In this document: piece after piece, positions 13,852 to 17,252 of the stretch
How positions within the stretch are numbered: position 1 is the first letter of the stretch
Layout: every line of letters begins with the position of its first letter
The notes under the pieces: model-generated
What the model was told of the DNA's origin: nothing
The model's input: only the letters and a program-made list of their open reading frames with translations
The model's database searches: none
Assembly (NCBI GenBank): GCA_005772945.1
Contig: SXIE01000340.1
Coordinates: 1-17,252, forward strand
Length of the DNA: 17,252 bases
Origin: Pseudomonadota bacterium
GTDB taxonomy: Bacteria > Myxococcota > UBA9042 > PHBI01
Reading direction: 5' to 3'
Program-made: the position numbers and the translations under genes

Positions 13852-15774
13852 TCAGCGGTAGCGAGGAAACGCGGCGGCGAGCCCGCCGGCGGCCGCCAGC
13901 GCCGGGGCAATGACGCGGATCCGGTCGCGGTGCGGTTGGAGCTCCTCGGCGAGCCGATCGAGCGCATCGCGCTCGGCCTCGACGAGCAGCGCGAGATCGA
14001 TGACCACGCGCTCGGGCTCCCGCCGCAAGGCACGGCCGAGGTTCCGCGCGAACGCGCTGGCGCCAGCATTCGCGAGACTCCCGGCGATGCGGACCCACAC
14101 CGTGTCACCGGCCCGCCCCTCGACCTCAATCGAGCCCTCGGGTGCACGGCGCCGCACGCGACGCCAGGCGCGCGCCACGCCGCGCGTCTCGTCCACGCGG
14201 AACGTCCGGCGCACCAGCTTCGGGTGCTGGAAGAGACCCGCGCGCAGCGTGAACCACGTCCAGAGCGCCATCACGACGGCGACCAGCGACATCGCGCGCT
14301 CGGCGATCGTCGGCGACCCGAGCGCCGCATGGACCTGCTTCTGGAGATCGCGGATCCCGTGACGCACCGCAGCGTTCGGCCCGAGCAACCGGCCCGCGAG
14401 GAAGATCGGATAGGACTTCCGGATCTCGCGCCCGAACAGCTCCGACTTCGCCCGCAGGTAGGCGCTATCGCTTGCACGCAGCCGCAAGTGTCCCAGCAGC
14501 CACGTCTCGAGGCAACGATAGATCGACGGCCCCAGGCGCTCGAAGTCCTGCTTGAAGCAGTGCGCCTGCAGCGCCTCGATCGTCGCGGCCGACATGCTCG
14601 GATGCTTGACCATCGCGCGGAAGCCGCTCGCCTCGTGGCAGTAGCGCTCCATGTCGTTCGCCATCTCGGGCGACAGCAGCCCCTCGCGCTGGACCTGATC
14701 CCAGAACGGCGTGCCCGGGGTCGGTCCATAAATGAGAAACTGCGTCAGGGCCGGCTGGAGCGCGAGCAGCCCACTCAGCTCCTCCTCGATGATCTCCGGC
14801 GTCTGATACGGCAACCCGACGATCATCGACGCTAGGACCGTGATGCCGTGCGCCCGCAGCTCGCGGAGCAGGTCGTCCGCCGGACGCCCCTCCTGCTTGG
14901 CATAGCCGGCGCGCGTGCCTTCGTAGCCGATCCAGAGGCCGTCGATCCCCATCTCCAGGATCTCTTCGACCTTCAAGCGACTGAGCGCGCGAATGCTCGC
15001 GAAGCAGAAGATCGACAGCGGCCGCCCGGCCGCGAGCACGGCCTCGCGCAGCTCGAGCGCGCGCTTCTTATGCAGCAGGAAGTCCTCGTCGATGATGATC
15101 ATCGACATCGCGGGATCCACCTCGAGGTAGCGCTCGATGAGGCGATGGATGTCGCCGCCGGTGGGCGCGAGGCGGATGTGCGTGCGCTTGAAGAAGTGCG
15201 ACGTGCAGCAGAAATCGCAGCCGTTGGGGCAGCCGAGGCCCGCGCACACGACGCCGGTGCGCCCCGCCTCGATCCCGAAGACGCGCAACGCGTTGATGAT
15301 GAGCGGGTGGCGATGCGGCATCGGCAGCTCGGACTCGCCGAGCAGCTCGCGCATGAAGCCGACCCCCTCGTCGCGACAGATGGTGTCGCCCCAGGGCAGC
15401 AGCATCGCATCGGGCAAGACCGTGCCGTAGCCGCCGAGCACGATCTTGGCGTTCGGCGCGTGCTCCCGGACCAGCGTCACCATCCGGCGCAGATGGTGAT
15501 AGGTCGCCAGGATGAACGAGATCCCGACGATGTCGTAGCCCTTCTTCAGCTCGCGGATGAACTCGCGCTTCGACGGGTACTGCAGGACCGTCGTCGGCGC
15601 CTCGAGGTTCTCGGCGATGTACTCGAGCCCGAACTGCCCATGCAGCGAGCGCGGACTGAAGAGCCCCTGCGCGCGCGTCACCTGGCCGAGGAGGAGCTCG
15701 TAGCCGACGGCCGGGGCATCGCCATGACGCGGCCCGAGCGGTCGACACACACTGGTCAATAGGACGTTCTTCAT
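13852..15774 (-). CDS. B12-binding-type radical SAM protein with a C-terminal STAS-like extension
   Basis: The protein has 640 residues. The first 150 or so resemble the Rossmann-type cobalamin-binding domain that precedes many radical SAM enzymes ('YDIVGISFILATYHH', 'NAKIVLGGYGTVLPDAMLL'). The cluster motif CPNGCDFC (Cys182, Cys186, Cys189) is the canonical C-x3-C-x2-C that holds the 4Fe-4S cluster and binds S-adenosylmethionine. GGDIHRLIERY, IIIDEDFLL and 'WIGYEGTRAGYAKQEGR' follow, as in this family. Residues from about 400 to 530 are a helical region of unknown fold. The last 95 residues (about 546-638) look like a STAS domain: 'VWVRIAGSLANAGASAF' then 'RVVIDLALLVEAERDALDRLAEEL' then 'RIRVIAP'. 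The substrate is unknown; related enzymes methylate or rearrange unactivated carbons. No strong ribosome binding site precedes ATG 15774. It lies 66 bases after the SWIM gene. Confidence 0.85.
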   Translation of the reverse strand: MKNVLLTSVCRPLGPRHGDAPAVGYELLLGQVTRAQGLFSPRSLHGQFGLEYIAENLEAPTTVLQYPSKREFIRELKKGYDIVGISFILATYHHLRRMVTLVREHAPNAKIVLGGYGTVLPDAMLLPWGDTICRDEGVGFMRELLGESELPMPHRHPLIINALRVFGIEAGRTGVVCAGLGCPNGCDFCCTSHFFKRTHIRLAPTGGDIHRLIERYLEVDPAMSMIIIDEDFLLHKKRALELREAVLAAGRPLSIFCFASIRALSRLKVEEILEMGIDGLWIGYEGTRAGYAKQEGRPADDLLRELRAHGITVLASMIVGLPYQTPEIIEEELSGLLALQPALTQFLIYGPTPGTPFWDQVQREGLLSPEMANDMERYCHEASGFRAMVKHPSMSAATIEALQAHCFKQDFERLGPSIYRCLETWLLGHLRLRASDSAYLRAKSELFGREIRKSYPIFLAGRLLGPNAAVRHGIRDLQKQVHAALGSPTIAERAMSLVAVVMALWTWFTLRAGLFQHPKLVRRTFRVDETRGVARAWRRVRRRAPEGSIEVEGRAGDTVWVRIAGSLANAGASAFARNLGRALRREPERVVIDLALLVEAERDALDRLAEELQPHRDRIRVIAPALAAAGGLAAAFPRYR

Positions 15775-15840
15775 GAACCCAAGAGCATCTCAGCTCGGAT
15801 CCACCCCCGCCTTGATCCGCGACATGTTCGCGCAAATGAT
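15775..15840. other. Intergenic gap of 66 bases
   Basis: It separates the SWIM stop from the radical SAM start on the minus strand. It contains a weak inverted repeat, CGCGA (15818-15822) and TCGCG (15828-15832), and no good Shine-Dalgarno sequence for the radical SAM gene. Confidence 0.4.
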
Positions 15841-17007
15841 TCAGGCGCCCGCGTCCGGGGCCTCGCCGGCCTCGCCCTCGCCATTCCCATCGTCGGCGCG
15901 GTCCGCCACCGGCGCCGGATCCGCCGCCCCCGCCGGCAAATACCGCGTCCCGCGCGCCTTCCCGATGACGCGCAGCTTGCCCTGCGCCACCAGGAACTGC
16001 AGGTACTCCCGCGCCTCGCGCGTCGACACGCCGAGCGCCTGCGCCACGAACCCCGTCGTCAGCTGCCCATGCTGACCCGCCGCTTGGATGATCGTGTCGT
16101 CCAGACTCTCGGGCTGCGGCACCGGCTCGACCTCGAGCGGCGCCTCCTCGGTCCCGTTCTCGCTCCGATCCATGACCTCTTCGATGCGCAGCCGGCCCGT
16201 CCTCAAGAGCGGCGCCAACGCCGCGATGATCTCGGTCGGCGCCGTGTCGCCCGGCCCCGGACCCAGCGCCCGCAAAACCGGCAGGATGTCCTCGTGGTCC
16301 AGCTCCCCGCGCTCGACGCGGAACGTCATCGTCGGCAGCTCGCCGTGGACCCAAAAGCCGTCCTTGAGCCCGAGCGCCGACTCCGACGGATCGTTGCGCG
16401 GCGGTGCAAGCTTGCTGCTCGCCGCGCTCGCCGGCGACAGCTTCGCCAACATTGCCCCGCGCCGCCCGCGCACCTCCTCGACGAGCCACTCCTTGTCGCG
16501 CCCCCGCAGCTGCAGGAGCTTCATCGGATCGGCCTGCATCGCCTCGGCCAGGTGGATGTGCGTCGCCACCGCCCCCGTACACACGACCGCGTCTTCGCGA
16601 CACGAGCAGTAGTTCGACAGATCGCGCAGATCGAACGGAAAGAGATCGTGGCCGGCCTCTTCGAACAGCTCCGCCATGCGCTCCGACAGCCGTCCGCGCA
16701 ACAGATCCGCCGCCAGCGCGGCCTCGTCCGACACCGCCTCCGCCACCGCCACCCAGGTCGGTCCGTCGATCGCGTCCATGCGGATCTTCACGCTGTGAGA
16801 CTCGCCCGAATCGCTCGTCACCTCGGCCGTCACCAGCCCCGGCCGAATCGTCAGGTCGCGCACCCAGCCCTTGCGCGCCAGGATCCGCCCGCGCCGCACC
16901 TGAGGGCGCAGCTCCGGAAGGTCGAGCACGGGCGCGAGCCAGCGGTCGGCAAGCCACGTGTCTTCGATCTTCTCGGGGCGCTCAAACCTGTCGGTTCTCT
17001 CGGGCAT
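15841..17007 (-). CDS. SWIM-type protein with altered zinc motif and C-terminal winged-helix-like segment
   Basis: The protein has 388 residues from ATG 17007. This start lies 16 bases after the helicase stop and follows a GAAGG 9 bases upstream; the alternative ATG at 17043 would overlap the helicase gene. Residues 40-60 (RGRILARKGWVRDLTIRPG) and 160-180 (DPMKLLQLRGRDKEWL) are typical flanks of bacterial SWIM proteins encoded beside SNF2 helicases. The SWIM motif should be C-x-C-x(n)-C-x-H. Here it reads Cys134-Ser-Cys136, Cys143-Thr-Gly145, so the final His is Gly, though His150 and His152 lie just beyond. After a variable middle region, residues 303-357 (DDTIIQAAGQHGQL... TREAREYLQFLVAQGKLRVIG) look like a winged helix, followed by an acidic, Ala/Gly-rich tail. 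The protein is predicted cytoplasmic and to work with the helicase on DNA or DNA-protein complexes. Confidence 0.8.
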   Translation of the reverse strand: MPERTDRFERPEKIEDTWLADRWLAPVLDLPELRPQVRRGRILARKGWVRDLTIRPGLVTAEVTSDSGESHSVKIRMDAIDGPTWVAVAEAVSDEAALAADLLRGRLSERMAELFEEAGHDLFPFDLRDLSNYCSCREDAVVCTGAVATHIHLAEAMQADPMKLLQLRGRDKEWLVEEVRGRRGAMLAKLSPASAASSKLAPPRNDPSESALGLKDGFWVHGELPTMTFRVERGELDHEDILPVLRALGPGPGDTAPTEIIAALAPLLRTGRLRIEEVMDRSENGTEEAPLEVEPVPQPESLDDTIIQAAGQHGQLTTGFVAQALGVSTREAREYLQFLVAQGKLRVIGKARGTRYLPAGAADPAPVADRADDGNGEGEAGEAPDAGA

Positions 17008-17023
17008 CTCAGTCGGCCTTCGT

Positions 17024-17252
17024 TCAATCCTCGAGCACGGCATCCTGACCGAGCGCGATCAGCGACTTCAGCGTGTCGTCGTCGAGCTCCGAAATCCACG
17101 TCTCGCCGGCCCCCACCACGCGGTGCGCCAACGAGCGCTTGTCCTCCAGCAACTGGTCGATCTGCTCCTCCAGCGTCCCCTGCGACACCATGCGATGCAC
17201 CGTCACATCGCGCGTTTGGCCGATGCGGAACGCGCGATCGGTCGCCTGGGCC
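17024..17252 (-). CDS. C-terminal end of an SNF2-family helicase (5' part outside window)
   Basis: Only the last 75 residues are present. They start with QATDRAFRIGQTRDVTVHRMV, the helicase motif VI region (Q-x-x-D-R-x-x-R-x-G-Q) that marks the second RecA-like lobe of SNF2/Rad54 ATPases. 'GTLEEQIDQLLEDKRSLAHRVVG' follows, as in bacterial SNF2 proteins, with a short acidic C-terminus. The enzyme would use ATP to move on DNA or remodel DNA-bound proteins. It heads the minus-strand cluster, and the SWIM gene begins 16 bases after its stop, so the two are almost certainly cotranscribed. Confidence 0.92.
   Translation of the reverse strand, partial: AQATDRAFRIGQTRDVTVHRMVSQGTLEEQIDQLLEDKRSLAHRVVGAGETWISELDDDTLKSLIALGQDAVLED

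Noticed and set aside
13066..14835. A 589-codon plus-strand open frame across the lipoprotein and radical SAM genes
   Set aside because: It crosses two well-supported minus-strand genes and their spacer, and its product shows no recognisable domain.
15796..15831. An 11-codon leader peptide before the radical SAM gene
   Set aside because: It has no ribosome binding site and no run of regulatory codons; it is most likely a chance open frame.
15818..15832. CGCGA/TCGCG inverted repeat between the SWIM and radical SAM genes as a terminator
   Set aside because: Only a 5-bp stem with a 5-base loop and no T-run; such repeats are common by chance at this GC content.
15068..16957. A 629-codon minus-strand open frame overlapping the SWIM and radical SAM genes
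   Set aside because: It is in another frame from both genes, is Gly/Arg/Ala-rich and crosses their boundary, so it is a shadow.

Overview
This is a GC-rich window (by eye around 70 % G+C) of ordinary bacterial chromosome, carrying eleven protein genes and no RNA genes, insertion sequences, integrase, CRISPR array or phage genes that I can see. Lipoproteins with small Cys-rich motifs, calcium-binding type-3 repeats, a lamin-tail domain, a 1,840-residue secreted multidomain protein and an SNF2/SWIM pair together suggest a member of the Myxococcota (former delta-proteobacteria). That placement is inferred from gene style; there is no marker gene.

Plus strand, 1-11613. The window opens inside a gene ending in a lamin-tail domain (2-577). 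Next come three exported lipoproteins: one built of three copies of a Cys/His-rich module (826-2004), a small cytochrome-like protein with an unusual C-x6-CH motif (2030-2533), and a BNR-repeat propeller of the F510_1955 type (2657-3652). After a 257-base intergenic region with a perfect 14-bp palindrome comes a giant surface protein (3910-9432): about ten Ig-like modules, a nine-Cys segment and a C-terminal propeller-like repeat region. A strong stem-loop follows its stop codon. Then comes a tight two-gene operon: an acetoacetate-decarboxylase family protein (9629-10396) and an acyl-CoA dehydrogenase (10408-11613) with Asp where the catalytic Glu usually sits. Both genes carry the same AGAGGAG ribosome binding site.

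Minus strand, 17252-11626. Reading in the direction of transcription: the C-terminal end of an SNF2-family helicase (17252-17024), a SWIM-type protein with an altered zinc motif and a C-terminal winged-helix-like segment (17007-15841), a cobalamin-binding-type radical SAM protein with an apparent STAS-like C-terminal extension (15774-13852), and a 694-residue lipoprotein with type-3 repeats, a Calx-beta-like domain and two copies of a jelly-roll-like unit (13710-11626). The last gene converges on the dehydrogenase gene. Their stop codons lie on opposite arms of one small inverted repeat.

How the genes may work together. The left half looks like a cell-envelope region; the functions of most of its proteins are unknown. 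The decarboxylase and dehydrogenase probably share a metabolic task on a keto acid or acyl-CoA intermediate. The helicase and SWIM protein are a recurring bacterial pair thought to act on DNA or chromatin-like complexes. The points most worth following up are the radical SAM/STAS-like fusion, the Asp-substituted dehydrogenase coupled to a decarboxylase-family protein, the degenerate SWIM motif and the three-module Cys/His lipoprotein. I did not find a clear, complete new defence or biosynthetic system.
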